64,000 nucleotides of DNA, from contig NZ_CP032155.1 of the NCBI RefSeq assembly GCF_008329905.1, positions 4,526,001-4,590,000 on the forward strand, read 5' to 3'. Position 1 is the first letter of the stretch. Every line of letters starts with the position of its first letter. The notes beneath the pieces are model-generated. The model did not search any database. It was not told the origin of the DNA and saw nothing but the letters and a program-made list of their open reading frames with translations. This DNA comes from Mycobacterium sp. ELW1. Its GTDB lineage: Bacteria > Actinomycetota > Actinomycetes > Mycobacteriales > Mycobacteriaceae. The position numbers were made by a program, and so were the translations under genes. Positions 17,876-26,154 of this stretch are shown here, in pieces.

Positions 17876-19390
17876 ATGACCCCACTGACAATTCATCCCC
17901 AGATTTCATTCGCCCAGCTCGGAGTGCGTGACGAGATCGTCCGGGCACTGTCCGAAGAGGGCAAGGAATTCGCCTTCGCCATCCAGGAGCAGACCCTGCC
18001 GATGGCGCTGGCAGGCGACGACCTGATCGGCCAGGCCCGCACCGGCATGGGCAAGACCCTCGCCTTCGGTGTGCCGCTGCTGCACCGCATCACCACCGAC
18101 ACCAGCCGGCCGCTGACCGGAACTCCGCGCGCGCTGGTCGTGGTGCCGACCCGAGAGCTGTGTCTGCAGGTCCACGGCGACCTCGTCGCCGCATCGAAGT
18201 ACCTCAAGGCCGATGAATCCCGCAAGCTGACCGTCACCGCCATCTACGGCGGCCGCCCGTACGAACCGCAGATCGAGGCGCTCCAAAAGGGCGTCGACGT
18301 CGTCGTCGGCACCCCGGGCCGGCTGCTCGACCTGGCCCAGCAGGGCCACCTGCAGCTCGGCGGCCTGTCGGTGCTGGTCCTCGACGAGGCCGACGAAATG
18401 CTGGACCTGGGCTTCCTGCCCGACATCGAGCGGATCCTCAAGCAGATCCCGACCGAGCGGCAGGCCATGCTGTTCTCGGCGACCATGCCGGACCCGATCA
18501 TCACGCTGGCCCGCACCTTCATGAAGCAGCCCACCCACATCCGCGCCGAGGGTGTGCAGGGGGCCGCGACCCACGACACCACCGAGCAGTTCGTCTACCG
18601 CGCCCACGCACTGGACAAGGTCGAGATGGTCAGCCGCATCCTGCAGGCGGAGGGCCGCGGCGCGACGATGATCTTCACCCGGACCAAGCGGACCGCGCAA
18701 AAGGTGTCCGACGAGCTGGCCGAGCGCGGGTTCAAGGTCGGCGCCGTGCACGGCGACCTGGGCCAGATCGCCCGCGAGAAGGCGCTCAAGTCGTTCCGCA
18801 ACGGCGACATCGACGTGCTGGTGGCTACCGATGTCGCAGCGCGCGGCATTGATATCGACGACATCACGCACGTGATCAACTACCAGATCCCCGAGGACGA
18901 GCAGGCCTACGTGCACCGCATCGGGCGCACCGGCCGGGCCGGCAAGACCGGCATCGCCATCACCCTGGTGGACTGGGATGAGCTGGAACGCTGGTCGATG
19001 ATCGACAAGGCCCTCAAGCTGGACTGCGCCGATCCCGCCGAGACCTACTCGAACTCCCCGCACTTCTACGAGGAGCTGAACATCCCCACCGACGCCGGCG
19101 GCACGGTCGGCGCTGCGCGCAAGTCGCAGGGCGCCAAGTCCCAAAGCGCCAAGTCGCAGGACGGCACCCGGATCAGCTCCGCCGACTCCAACCGGGAGCG
19201 CCCCAGCCGCAACCGTTCTCGCCGGCGCACGCGCGGCGGCGACGGAGCCACCGGACACACGGCCACCCAGTCCGACGCCCCCGCAGACGGCGACAAGCCG
19301 GCCGAGGGTGGCGACGACAGCCCGGCCCGCAAGCGCCGTCGCCGGCGTCGTCCGCGCAACGCCGCCGAGGCCCCCGCAACCGCAGGCTGA
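17876..19390 (+). CDS. rhlE: DEAD-box ATP-dependent RNA helicase RhlE
   Basis: Superfamily 2 RNA helicase. The Q motif (SFAQLGVRDEIVRAL, then FAIQEQTLPMAL), Walker A ARTGMGKT, PTRELCLQV, GTPGRLLD, DEAD (VLDEADEML), SAT (LFSATMPD), ARGIDIDDITHVINYQ and HRIGRTGRAGKTG are all present and in order. The C-terminal tail is rich in Ser/Lys then Arg, likely an RNA-binding extension. ATG at 17876 places the Q motif about ten residues in; ATG at 17789 in the same frame would add 29 residues with no family support. Length from 17876 is 504 residues. Equivalent to Rv3211. Confidence 0.94.
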   Translation: MTPLTIHPQISFAQLGVRDEIVRALSEEGKEFAFAIQEQTLPMALAGDDLIGQARTGMGKTLAFGVPLLHRITTDTSRPLTGTPRALVVVPTRELCLQVHGDLVAASKYLKADESRKLTVTAIYGGRPYEPQIEALQKGVDVVVGTPGRLLDLAQQGHLQLGGLSVLVLDEADEMLDLGFLPDIERILKQIPTERQAMLFSATMPDPIITLARTFMKQPTHIRAEGVQGAATHDTTEQFVYRAHALDKVEMVSRILQAEGRGATMIFTRTKRTAQKVSDELAERGFKVGAVHGDLGQIAREKALKSFRNGDIDVLVATDVAARGIDIDDITHVINYQIPEDEQAYVHRIGRTGRAGKTGIAITLVDWDELERWSMIDKALKLDCADPAETYSNSPHFYEELNIPTDAGGTVGAARKSQGAKSQSAKSQDGTRISSADSNRERPSRNRSRRRTRGGDGATGHTATQSDAPADGDKPAEGGDDSPARKRRRRRRPRNAAEAPATAG

Positions 19391-19410
19391 CGACCGCTAT
19401 CGTCGCCTAG

Positions 19411-20640
19411 ATGGTCAGACCCGAGCGCCGCACCAAGGGCGATCTCGTCGCCGCGGCGACGATCGCGCTTGTCGTGGCCGTCATCGCCGCACTGTTCTGG
19501 TGGAACAGCTCCGCGCGGGCCACGATCAGCCGGCCCGCCACTTCGCCCGCGCCCAACCCGATCCCGGCGCGAGTGGTGCCCGACACACTGCAGCAGTTGT
19601 GGACCGCGACCAGCCCTCGCACGCTGAGCCCGATCGTCGTGGCCGGCACCGTGGTGACCGGCGACGGGCGGACCGTCGAGGGTCATGACCCGCAGAACGG
19701 CCAGACCCGGTGGACGTTCGCCCGTGACACGAACCTGTGCGGGGTGTCCTACGTCTACGACCTCGCCGTCGCGGTGTATCCGGATGCACGCGGCTGCGGA
19801 CAGGTCAGCAGCATCAGCGGCGGTACCGGCCGCCGCGGACCGACCCGCACCGCGTACGCCGACAAGCAGGTGGTGCTCAGCTCCAACGGCAGCGCCGTGC
19901 TGTCGGCCGGGCCGACCCGGCTGGAGCTGTGGCGCTCAGATCTGGTGCGCATGCTGTCCTACGGCGAGATCGATGCCCGGGTCAAACCGGTCAACCAGGG
20001 CATCGGTGCCGGCTGCACGCTGATGTCGGCGGCGGCCAGTGACGAGGCCGTGTCGGTGATGGAAGCCTGCCGCGACCAGAAAGACCTGCGCCTGACGCTG
20101 CTCAAGCCGGCGAAGGAAGAAGACGAGCCCGACACCAAGAACGTGCCGCTGCCCGGCGTCGGTGCCGATTCCGAGGCCCGCGTGCTGACGGTGTCGGGCA
20201 CCACCACCGCGGTCTATCTGCCGTCCCCGCAACCACAGATCGCCGTGTACGACGACACCGGCACCAAGATCGCCAGCACGTTGTTGAAAAAGGCTCCGGT
20301 GCTTGCCAATCCGGCCCAGGCCGTCACCCACGCCGGCGACTTGTACACCTGGTGGACCGGCGACAGCGTGGAAGTGTTCGACGCGCGGCTGTCCTACCGC
20401 TACACCATCGAGGCATCGGCTGCGGTGGCCCCGCTGGGCCCCGGCGCGATGATGGCGGGCCGGCTGCTCATTCCGCTGACCAACGGCATCGGGGTGTACG
20501 ACCCGACCAGCGGCACCAGCGAGCGGATCATCGCCGTCACCCACCCGGCCGGCAATGGACCGGTGGTGCCCGCCGTCACCGGCTCGACGGTGATCGAGCA
20601 GCGCGGTGCCGCACTGGCCGTGTTCGGGACGAAACCCTAG
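19411..20640 (+). CDS. Membrane-anchored beta-propeller-like protein (Rv3212 family)
   Basis: Conserved mycobacterial protein of 409 residues. An N-terminal membrane anchor (LVAAATIALVVAVIAALFWW) at about residues 11-30 precedes a Pro-rich spacer and a large extracytoplasmic domain with repeated short strands (VVTGDGRTVEGHDPQNGQTR, VSSISGGTG, IGVYDPTSGT) reminiscent of PQQ-type beta-propellers. Cysteines in NLCGVSYVYD, ARGCGQV, GAGCTLMS and EACRDQ suggest disulfides outside the cell. Biological role not known. It starts 20 bp after the rhlE stop and its own stop shares CTAG with the convergent ParA-like gene. Confidence 0.78.
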   Translation: MVRPERRTKGDLVAAATIALVVAVIAALFWWNSSARATISRPATSPAPNPIPARVVPDTLQQLWTATSPRTLSPIVVAGTVVTGDGRTVEGHDPQNGQTRWTFARDTNLCGVSYVYDLAVAVYPDARGCGQVSSISGGTGRRGPTRTAYADKQVVLSSNGSAVLSAGPTRLELWRSDLVRMLSYGEIDARVKPVNQGIGAGCTLMSAAASDEAVSVMEACRDQKDLRLTLLKPAKEEDEPDTKNVPLPGVGADSEARVLTVSGTTTAVYLPSPQPQIAVYDDTGTKIASTLLKKAPVLANPAQAVTHAGDLYTWWTGDSVEVFDARLSYRYTIEASAAVAPLGPGAMMAGRLLIPLTNGIGVYDPTSGTSERIIAVTHPAGNGPVVPAVTGSTVIEQRGAALAVFGTKP

Positions 20641-21437
20641 ACCTCGGGCGTGTAGGTCGGCAGCACCTTGCCGGACTTCCAATGCTTCAGCAGCGCGGCC
20701 GCCAGATCGCGATACGCCATGCCGCCCTTGCTCTTTCGGCCTGCCAGTACCGACGAGCCGGATGCGCTGGCCTCGGCAAAGCGGACCGTGCGCGGGATCG
20801 GCGGGGCCAGCACCGGCAGGTTGTAGCGGTCGGCGACGTCGAGCAGCACGTCGCGGCTGTGGGTGGTGCGCGAGTCGTACAGCGTGGGCAATGCGCCCAA
20901 CAGCTTCAGGTTCGGGTTGGTGATCTGCTGCACGTCGTCGACCGTGCGGAGGAACTGCCCGACCCCGCGATGCGCCAGCGTCTCGCACTGCAGCGGCACG
21001 ATCACCTCGTCGGCCGCGGTCAGCCCGTTGAGGGTGAGCACACCCAGCGACGGTGGACAGTCGATGATCACCACGTCGAACTGGTCGAGCTTGTCCAACG
21101 CGCGCTTGAGGGCGTACTCACGTCCGGCGCGCATCAGCAGCATCGCTTCCGCGCCGGCGAGGTCGATGTTGGCCGGCAGCAGGGTCATGCCTTCGGCCGT
21201 CTCCACCAGCGCCGCATTGGGCTCGACGTCGCCGAGCAGCACCTCGTGCACCGACACCGGCAACTTGTCCGGATCGGTGCCCAGCGAAAACGTCAGGCAC
21301 CCCTGTGGGTCCAGGTCGACGAGCAAGACACGCTTGCCCGCATCGGTGAAAGCCGCCCCTAGAGACGCGACCGTGGTTGTCTTGGCCACCCCACCCTTCT
21401 GGTTGGCCACCGCCAATACTCGGGTCACACCGACCAT
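20637..21437 (-). CDS. ParA/MinD-like ATPase (Soj type)
   Basis: Cytosolic P-loop ATPase of 266 residues with the deviant Walker A motif KGGVAKTT (residues 14-21), switch I DLDPQG and switch II IIDCPPSLG, the signature of ParA proteins that form ATP-dependent dimers. It corresponds to Rv3213c, not to the chromosomal ParA next to parB: no parB gene or parS site is nearby. ATG at 21437 (M-V-G-V-T-R-V); GTG at 21428 is an alternative. Divergent from gpm2 with 64 bp between start codons. Cargo unknown. Confidence 0.9.
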   Translation of the reverse strand: MVGVTRVLAVANQKGGVAKTTTVASLGAAFTDAGKRVLLVDLDPQGCLTFSLGTDPDKLPVSVHEVLLGDVEPNAALVETAEGMTLLPANIDLAGAEAMLLMRAGREYALKRALDKLDQFDVVIIDCPPSLGVLTLNGLTAADEVIVPLQCETLAHRGVGQFLRTVDDVQQITNPNLKLLGALPTLYDSRTTHSRDVLLDVADRYNLPVLAPPIPRTVRFAEASASGSSVLAGRKSKGGMAYRDLAAALLKHWKSGKVLPTYTPEV

Positions 21438-21501
21438 CCTTGCAGGTTCGCCGGAGTTACGTCCCGGCTGCCACGGCGCGCCTGGTCATCGGGCAGAATC
21501 A

Positions 21502-22119
21502 ATGATCGTGAGTGTCGGTACGCATCGGTTGGTCCTGCTTCGGCACGGCGAGACCGAATGGTCCAAGAGCGGCCAGCACACCAGCACCACCGACCTCGAC
21601 CTCACCGAGCACGGGCGCGAGCAGGCCAAACTGGCCGCACACACGATCGAGCACCTCGGACTGGACAACCCGCTGGTGGTCAGCAGCCCGCGCAAGCGCG
21701 CCCTGGCCACCGCCGAGCTGGCCGGGCTCACCGTGGACGACGTGTCGCCGCTGCTGTCGGAGTGGAACTACGGCGACTACGAGGGTCTGACCACCCACCA
21801 GATCCGCACCGACACCCCCGGCTGGCTGCTGTGGACCTACGGCTGCCCCGGCGGCGAGAGCGTCGACCAGGTCAGCATGCGCGCCGACCAGGCGGTGTCC
21901 TATGCGCTGGAGCGCATGGTCCACCGCGACGTGGTGTTCGTCGGGCACGGGCACTTCTCCCGCTCGGTGGTGACGCGCTGGGTGGAGCAGCCACTGCGTG
22001 AGGGTGCACGCTACGGGTTCGGTGCGGCCTCGGTTGCGGTGTGCGGCTTCGAGTACGGCCTGCGACAGCTCTCGGCGCTGGGCTTGACCAGCCACCGCGA
22101 GCCGGTCACCGGGACGTGA
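21502..22119 (+). CDS. gpm2: Histidine phosphatase superfamily protein (Gpm2)
   Basis: 205-residue enzyme of the phosphoglycerate mutase-like fold. The catalytic RHGE motif is in VLLRHGETEWS, the second arginine in SSPRKRALATAEL, the acidic residue in LSEWNYGDYEGLT, and the second histidine in VFVGHGHFSR. The M. tuberculosis counterpart Rv3214 was named gpm2 but was shown to act as an acid phosphatase, so a mutase role should not be assumed. ATG at 21502; GTG at 21508 is an alternative. It overlaps the following entC start by TGATG (22117-22121), indicating coupled translation. Confidence 0.92.
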   Translation: MIVSVGTHRLVLLRHGETEWSKSGQHTSTTDLDLTEHGREQAKLAAHTIEHLGLDNPLVVSSPRKRALATAELAGLTVDDVSPLLSEWNYGDYEGLTTHQIRTDTPGWLLWTYGCPGGESVDQVSMRADQAVSYALERMVHRDVVFVGHGHFSRSVVTRWVEQPLREGARYGFGAASVAVCGFEYGLRQLSALGLTSHREPVTGT

Positions 22120-23213
22120 TGGCTCTTCCGTCCTTTGTGCTGAGCGGCCCCGCCGGAACAGTCGTCGCCGAGGGGATCCAGACGGGATACGACGACGTCG
22201 CGGCAGCGGCGGCGGCGCTGGCCGACGGCTCGGCGGACGTGGTGGTGGGCGCGCTGCCGTTCGACATCCGGAGCAGGGCTGCGCTGCTGGTTCCGACGAC
22301 GGTGACGTTCGGCGACACCCTTCCGTCCTGGTCGACGGCGCCGCTGCCCGCGGTGCGGATCGACGCGATGGTGCCCGCACCGGAGGAGCATCGCGCCCGC
22401 ATCCGCGCCGCCCTGGATCGCCTGACCGCGCCCGAAAGTACTTTGCAGAAGGTCGTTTTGGCGCGGGCACTGCGTCTGGTCGCCGACGGGCCGCTCGACG
22501 CACGCGCGATCCTGCAGCAGCTGGTGGCCGCCGACCCCGAAGCCACCGCCTACCTGGCCGACCTGTCCGTCGCGGGAGGTGACCACACCGGCACCGTGTT
22601 GGTGGGTGCGAGCCCCGAACTGCTGGTCGCGCGGTCGGGTGATGTGGTGACCTGTCAGCCGTTCGCCGGGTCGGCGCCGCGTTCGGCCGATCCACAGGCC
22701 GACGCCGCCAGCGGCGCCGCGCTGGCCGAGTCGGGTAAGAACCGCCACGAACATCAGCTGGTCGTGGACACCATGCGCGCCGCGCTCGAACCGCTGTGCA
22801 CCGAACTGGACATCGCGCTGCAACCGCAACTGAGCCGCACCGCCGCACTGTGGCATCTGTCCACCCCGATCCGCGGCCGGCTGCGTGACACCTCCACCAC
22901 CGCAATCGATTTGGCGCTGGCACTACATCCGACCCCGGCCGTGGGCGGGGTGCCCACCGCGGCCGCGGTCGATCTCATCGCACAGCTCGAGGGCGACCGC
23001 GGCTTCTATGCCGGCGCAGTCGGCTGGTGCGATGCTCGCGGCGACGGCCGCTGGGTGGTCGCGATCCGCGGCGCGCAACTGTCCGCCGACCAGTTGGGGG
23101 CGCTCGCCCAGGCCGGCGGCGGTATCGTCGCCGAATCCGACGCGGATGACGAAGTCGCAGAGACCACAACGAAATTCAGAACCATACTGTCGGCCCTGGG
23201 GGTGCAGCAATGA
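22119..23213 (+). CDS. entC: Isochorismate synthase EntC (chorismate-binding enzyme)
   Basis: Converts chorismate to isochorismate on the route to siderophore salicylate or menaquinone. The 364-residue protein carries the MST-family motifs GASPELLVAR, CQPFAGSAPRS, ESGKNRHEHQLVVD, HPTPAVGGVP and GFYAGAVGWCD. ATG at 22119 overlaps the gpm2 stop, and the stop TGA at 23211-23213 overlaps the next ATG at 23210, so the three genes form one tightly coupled operon. Equivalent to Rv3215. No menaquinone or mycobactin gene is adjacent, so which pathway it feeds cannot be told from this window. Confidence 0.93.
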   Translation: MALPSFVLSGPAGTVVAEGIQTGYDDVAAAAAALADGSADVVVGALPFDIRSRAALLVPTTVTFGDTLPSWSTAPLPAVRIDAMVPAPEEHRARIRAALDRLTAPESTLQKVVLARALRLVADGPLDARAILQQLVAADPEATAYLADLSVAGGDHTGTVLVGASPELLVARSGDVVTCQPFAGSAPRSADPQADAASGAALAESGKNRHEHQLVVDTMRAALEPLCTELDIALQPQLSRTAALWHLSTPIRGRLRDTSTTAIDLALALHPTPAVGGVPTAAAVDLIAQLEGDRGFYAGAVGWCDARGDGRWVVAIRGAQLSADQLGALAQAGGGIVAESDADDEVAETTTKFRTILSALGVQQ

Positions 23214-23689
23214 CCGTGATCCGAATGGCCCGTCCCGGCGACGAGCCCGAGATTGTCGCGATGATCCGCGAACTCGCCGAGTTCGAGCACGCCCTCGATC
23301 ACTGCACGGTGACCGAAAGTCAGATCACGGCAGCACTTTTCGGCGACAATCCGCCTGCGTCCTGCCATGTGGTCGAGATCGACGGCGAGGCCGCCGCGGT
23401 GGCCCTGTGGTACCGGACCTTCTCCACCTGGGACGGCGTGGCCGGCGTCTTTCTGGAAGACCTGTTCGTGCGCGACAAGTTTCGCCGCCGCGGGCTGGCC
23501 CGCACGCTGCTGGCGACGCTGGCCAAGGTGTGCGTCGACAACGGCTACACCCGCCTGGCGTGGGAAGTGCTGGACTGGAACGTCAACGCGATCGCGCTCT
23601 ACGACGCCGTGGGCGGTAAGCAGATGTCGGAATGGCTCAACTACCGGGTCAGCGGTCCTGAGCTCGACGCGCTGGCGGCTGAGGTCTAG
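23210..23689 (+). CDS. GNAT-family N-acetyltransferase
   Basis: 159-residue GNAT protein. The acetyl-CoA binding loop is seen as FVRDKFRRRGLARTLLATLA (motif A) and the C-terminal part has WEVLDWNVNAIALYDAVGGK (motif B), with F-L-E-D-L preceding motif A. The pattern is close to the diamine/spermidine-type GNATs found in many bacteria (EYFLEDLFV... FRxxGxG), but the substrate is not defined. Third gene of the gpm2-entC operon through an ATGA overlap; equivalent to Rv3216. Stop shares CTAG with the next gene. Confidence 0.9.
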   Translation: MTVIRMARPGDEPEIVAMIRELAEFEHALDHCTVTESQITAALFGDNPPASCHVVEIDGEAAAVALWYRTFSTWDGVAGVFLEDLFVRDKFRRRGLARTLLATLAKVCVDNGYTRLAWEVLDWNVNAIALYDAVGGKQMSEWLNYRVSGPELDALAAEV

Positions 23690-24096
23690 TTCTCCGCCCG
23701 GGAGGCCCAGCGCAGCGCAGGCGGACTGAACAGCAACCCCAGCACCGCGATGGCGACCCCACCCATCGCGATCGCGTAGATCGGCTGGTGGGCGGCGACG
23801 ATGTACCAGGCCACCGGCAGCAGCAGCAGGTTGGCGAACACCGCGATGCCCCGGCCCCAGCGACGCCCGGTGATCAGCCCCCACCCGGCAGCCGCGACCG
23901 CGGCGCCCATCACCGCGAACCAGCCTGCCGTGCCGTAGCCGTTGACGATGTGCTGGTCAGCGCCGGCCACTGCGCGCACCACCAACACCACGGCCACGAC
24001 GATCGCCACGACACCTTCGGCAGCCGCCGCGAGGCCGGCGTAGCGGACCACGGGCGGGACAACGGATTCGGTCACCTCCGTAAGGTAGCCGGTCAC
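23686..24096 (-). CDS. Small integral membrane protein (Rv3217c-like)
   Basis: 136-residue protein with four predicted membrane helices: around residues 19-41, 58-75, 82-100 and 105-125. It has no recognisable enzymatic motif. Start is taken as GTG at 24096, which follows the stop of the upstream acyltransferase gene by a single base and suggests translational coupling; GTG at 24075 would give a 129-residue version. Conserved in mycobacteria at this position; function unknown. Confidence 0.78.
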   Translation of the reverse strand: MTGYLTEVTESVVPPVVRYAGLAAAAEGVVAIVVAVVLVVRAVAGADQHIVNGYGTAGWFAVMGAAVAAAGWGLITGRRWGRGIAVFANLLLLPVAWYIVAAHQPIYAIAMGGVAIAVLGLLFSPPALRWASRAEN

Positions 24097-24097
24097 C

Positions 24098-24967
24098 TCA
24101 GACGGTTTCCGGGCGCGCGGCGCGAGTCCAGCCCAGCGGGTTGAGGCTCCGATAGGGGTCCGTCTCCCGCAGGCTGAGCAGGTCGTCGAGGATCTGCTCC
24201 AGCGCGGTCTTCGTACGGCGCTTCACCTCGTCGGCCCAGCCCGCTGCGTCGATGCCCAGCGGTGTCGTGGTGTCGATGGGCTTGCCGAATCGCAGGTACA
24301 TCCGCTCCGGGCGCGGAATGAGGGTCGGTCCGATCCCGCGCATCAGCGGCATCGCCATATCCGGTCGGCCGCCGAAGCGGCCGCTCATGGCCTGACTGAA
24401 CCGGCCCCACGCGCTGTCCCGCGTCGTCAGACTGCGGTACACGTCGTCTCCGCCGACGAGTCCCACCGGGACGATGGGATAGCCGTTTTCCACCGCGATC
24501 CGCGCAAATCCCGACCGCCCCTGCCAGCGCAGTTTGTATTCCTCACCCTTGAACTTCGGAATCTCACGGCCGCCCCCGGGAAAGACCAGGATGGTCTGGT
24601 CGTGATGCATGAGTTCACGCGCGGTTTCCGGCGCTCCGACCACGCCGCCGAATGCCGCCAGCAGGTCGCCAGGCAGACCACGCATCTGCCCGAACTGACG
24701 GTCGGCCAGCGGCCGCACCCGGACCCCGATCTCCCGGCGCACCGCGTACGGGATCAGGAGGGCCTCGGCACCGCCCTGAGTGTGGTTGCCCACCAACAGA
24801 AACCGGCCGTCAGCGGGCAGGTTGTGCAACCCGTCGATGTAGGGGCGCACCAGGTCGACCACCGGATCGATGCCGTCGGCGACGGCACCGAGCACCCGCT
24901 TGAGGACGCGAACCCGCGGCGGGTGGTTCATCACGGCCGCGACGTCGACCGCTGCTCGGCTCTCCAC
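24098..24967 (-). CDS. Lysophospholipid acyltransferase-like protein (PlsC/DGAT-like)
   Basis: 289-residue membrane-associated acyltransferase related to the LPLAT superfamily. The N-terminal block reads VGNHTQGGAEALL, so the usual HX4D active site is altered: Ala sits at the Asp position with Glu one residue later. The FPGGGREIPK block corresponds to the phosphate-binding FPEGTR motif and IVPVGLVGGDD to block IV. Similar variants occur in mycobacterial proteins of the Rv1920 type. GTG at 24967 has GAGGAG just upstream. A perfect palindrome lies in the intergenic region it shares with the divergent TetR gene, which probably controls it. The acyl acceptor is unknown. Confidence 0.85.
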   Translation of the reverse strand: MESRAAVDVAAVMNHPPRVRVLKRVLGAVADGIDPVVDLVRPYIDGLHNLPADGRFLLVGNHTQGGAEALLIPYAVRREIGVRVRPLADRQFGQMRGLPGDLLAAFGGVVGAPETARELMHHDQTILVFPGGGREIPKFKGEEYKLRWQGRSGFARIAVENGYPIVPVGLVGGDDVYRSLTTRDSAWGRFSQAMSGRFGGRPDMAMPLMRGIGPTLIPRPERMYLRFGKPIDTTTPLGIDAAGWADEVKRRTKTALEQILDDLLSLRETDPYRSLNPLGWTRAARPETV

Positions 24968-24997
24968 TGTGGCTCCTCACTTTCACACCCAACTACA

Positions 24998-25013
24998 AAC
25001 GAACTAGTTCGTT
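24998..25013. promoter_or_regulatory. Perfect 16-bp palindrome, likely TetR operator
   Basis: The sequence aacgaactagttcgtt is its own reverse complement. It lies between the divergent acyltransferase and TetR genes, 31 bp from the former start codon and 18 bp from the latter. Autoregulation by the neighbouring TetR protein with co-control of the acyltransferase is the simplest reading. Confidence 0.8.
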
Positions 25014-25016
25014 CTT

Positions 25017-25022
25017 TATACT
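25017..25022 (+). promoter_or_regulatory. -10 box of the TetR gene, leaderless
   Basis: TATACT matches the TANNNT -10 consensus and ends 8 bases before the ATG at 25031, so the transcript should start at or very near the start codon. The palindromic operator ends 3 bases upstream of this box, where a bound repressor would block the polymerase. Confidence 0.55.
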
Positions 25023-25030
25023 CCTGATTT

Positions 25031-25630
25031 ATGAGGAGTACCTCTGAGCTGCGCGACCAGATCCTGGGCGCCGCCCGCACCGAGTTCGCCCGGTACGGAT
25101 TCGCCGGCGCCCGGATCGACCGCATCGCCACGGCCGCCAGCGCCAGCAAGGAACGCCTCTACGCCCACTTCGGCGACAAGGAGGCGCTCTTCCGCGAGGT
25201 GCTCGCCGCCAACGTCGCGGAGTTCTTCCAGACGGTCCGGATGCTGCCCGACAACGTGCCGGAATTCGTCGGCGGGATGTTCGACCTCAGCGTGCGCCAG
25301 CCCGAGCACCACCGGATGGTGTCATGGGCCCATCTCGAGGGGCTGACCCTGGAGCCACCCAGCGCTGACGGGTTACCCCTGCCCCAGCTGGCCCTCGCCG
25401 CCATCGCGGAGGCTCAGGCCACGGGTCATGTCGACCCGTCGTGGGACCCGGGTGACCTGATCGTCGTCCTCTTCGGGATCGCGTTGGCATGGGCGCACTG
25501 GCCCGACCCCGCGGCCGCCACCACCTCGGCGGCGGTACTGGCTCGTCGACGCGCCGCAGCGGTCGAGGCGGCAGCCCGCGTCATCGCGCCTAGCGCCGGA
25601 ACACCACCCACCGCATTGCGCAGTACATGA
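25031..25630 (+). CDS. TetR-family transcriptional regulator
   Basis: 199-residue TetR repressor. The N-terminal helix-turn-helix has GFAGARIDRIATAASASKER then LYAHFGDKEALFREVL at residues 20-57. The ligand domain contains a conserved DUF1956/TetR_C-like stretch (VSWAHLEGLTLEPP). It is divergent from the acyltransferase gene across a perfect 16-bp palindrome, the classic arrangement of a TetR repressor and its target. Its 3' end overlaps the convergent GtrA gene by 41 bp. The inducer is unknown; an acyl-CoA or lipid is a reasonable guess from the neighbour only. Confidence 0.93.
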   Translation: MRSTSELRDQILGAARTEFARYGFAGARIDRIATAASASKERLYAHFGDKEALFREVLAANVAEFFQTVRMLPDNVPEFVGGMFDLSVRQPEHHRMVSWAHLEGLTLEPPSADGLPLPQLALAAIAEAQATGHVDPSWDPGDLIVVLFGIALAWAHWPDPAAATTSAAVLARRRAAAVEAAARVIAPSAGTPPTALRST

Positions 25631-26063
25631 AGATGCCCTCGCAGGCTCCCGCCGCCATCCGGGCCGCGTGGTACTCGACACCAAGGGCCCGCAACGCGGT
25701 GGAGACACCGAGGATGAACGCCAGATAGTTGATCGCCACCACGACGACGTAGAGACCGACCTGCGGCCCCACCGCGCCGTGCGACTGGAAATTCACCACC
25801 CGGTTGAGGACGTAACTGGTCGCGAAGGCGCACACGTAGGCCACCGTCACCGCGGCCCCGAACGTCACGTGCAGCACACCGTGTAGCAGCGTCAGCACCA
25901 GCAGGTCGAGCGCGAAGGTGCCGGAGTTGATTACCACGAAGCCCAGAAAGGTCGGCGGCACAACCGAATTCAGCCCGAACGGCAGGCGCGTGACCGCCGC
26001 CTCACAGGCCCGGTGGAACCAGCCGACGGCATTGACCGAACCCGGCTCCGACCCCACGACCAC
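25590..26063 (-). CDS. GtrA-family membrane protein
   Basis: Four-helix integral membrane protein of the GtrA family, which in other bacteria helps move polyprenyl-linked sugars across the membrane during glycosylation of surface polymers. Helices cover about residues 29-50, 56-75, 94-112 and 125-145; the family features FVVINSGTFALDLLVL, FATSYVLNRVVNF and the terminal FMYCAMRWVVFRR are visible. The start is uncertain: GTG at 26063 is used (157 residues), GTG at 26057 is close by, and the open frame continues further upstream toward the divergent kinase gene. It overlaps the TetR gene by 41 bp at its 3' end. Confidence 0.82.
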   Translation of the reverse strand: MVVGSEPGSVNAVGWFHRACEAAVTRLPFGLNSVVPPTFLGFVVINSGTFALDLLVLTLLHGVLHVTFGAAVTVAYVCAFATSYVLNRVVNFQSHGAVGPQVGLYVVVVAINYLAFILGVSTALRALGVEYHAARMAAGACEGIFMYCAMRWVVFRR

Positions 26064-26154
26064 GTCGCGAGCATGCCACCGGCAGCTGTCCGCTTCGTGA
26101 TGAGCAGACAAACACTTCGAACAGCGTCTGCGCACCCGTCTAGGCTCATGGCTC

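Noticed and set aside
17906..19258. 450-codon open frame on the minus strand
   Set aside because: Antisense to rhlE, with no recognisable domain.
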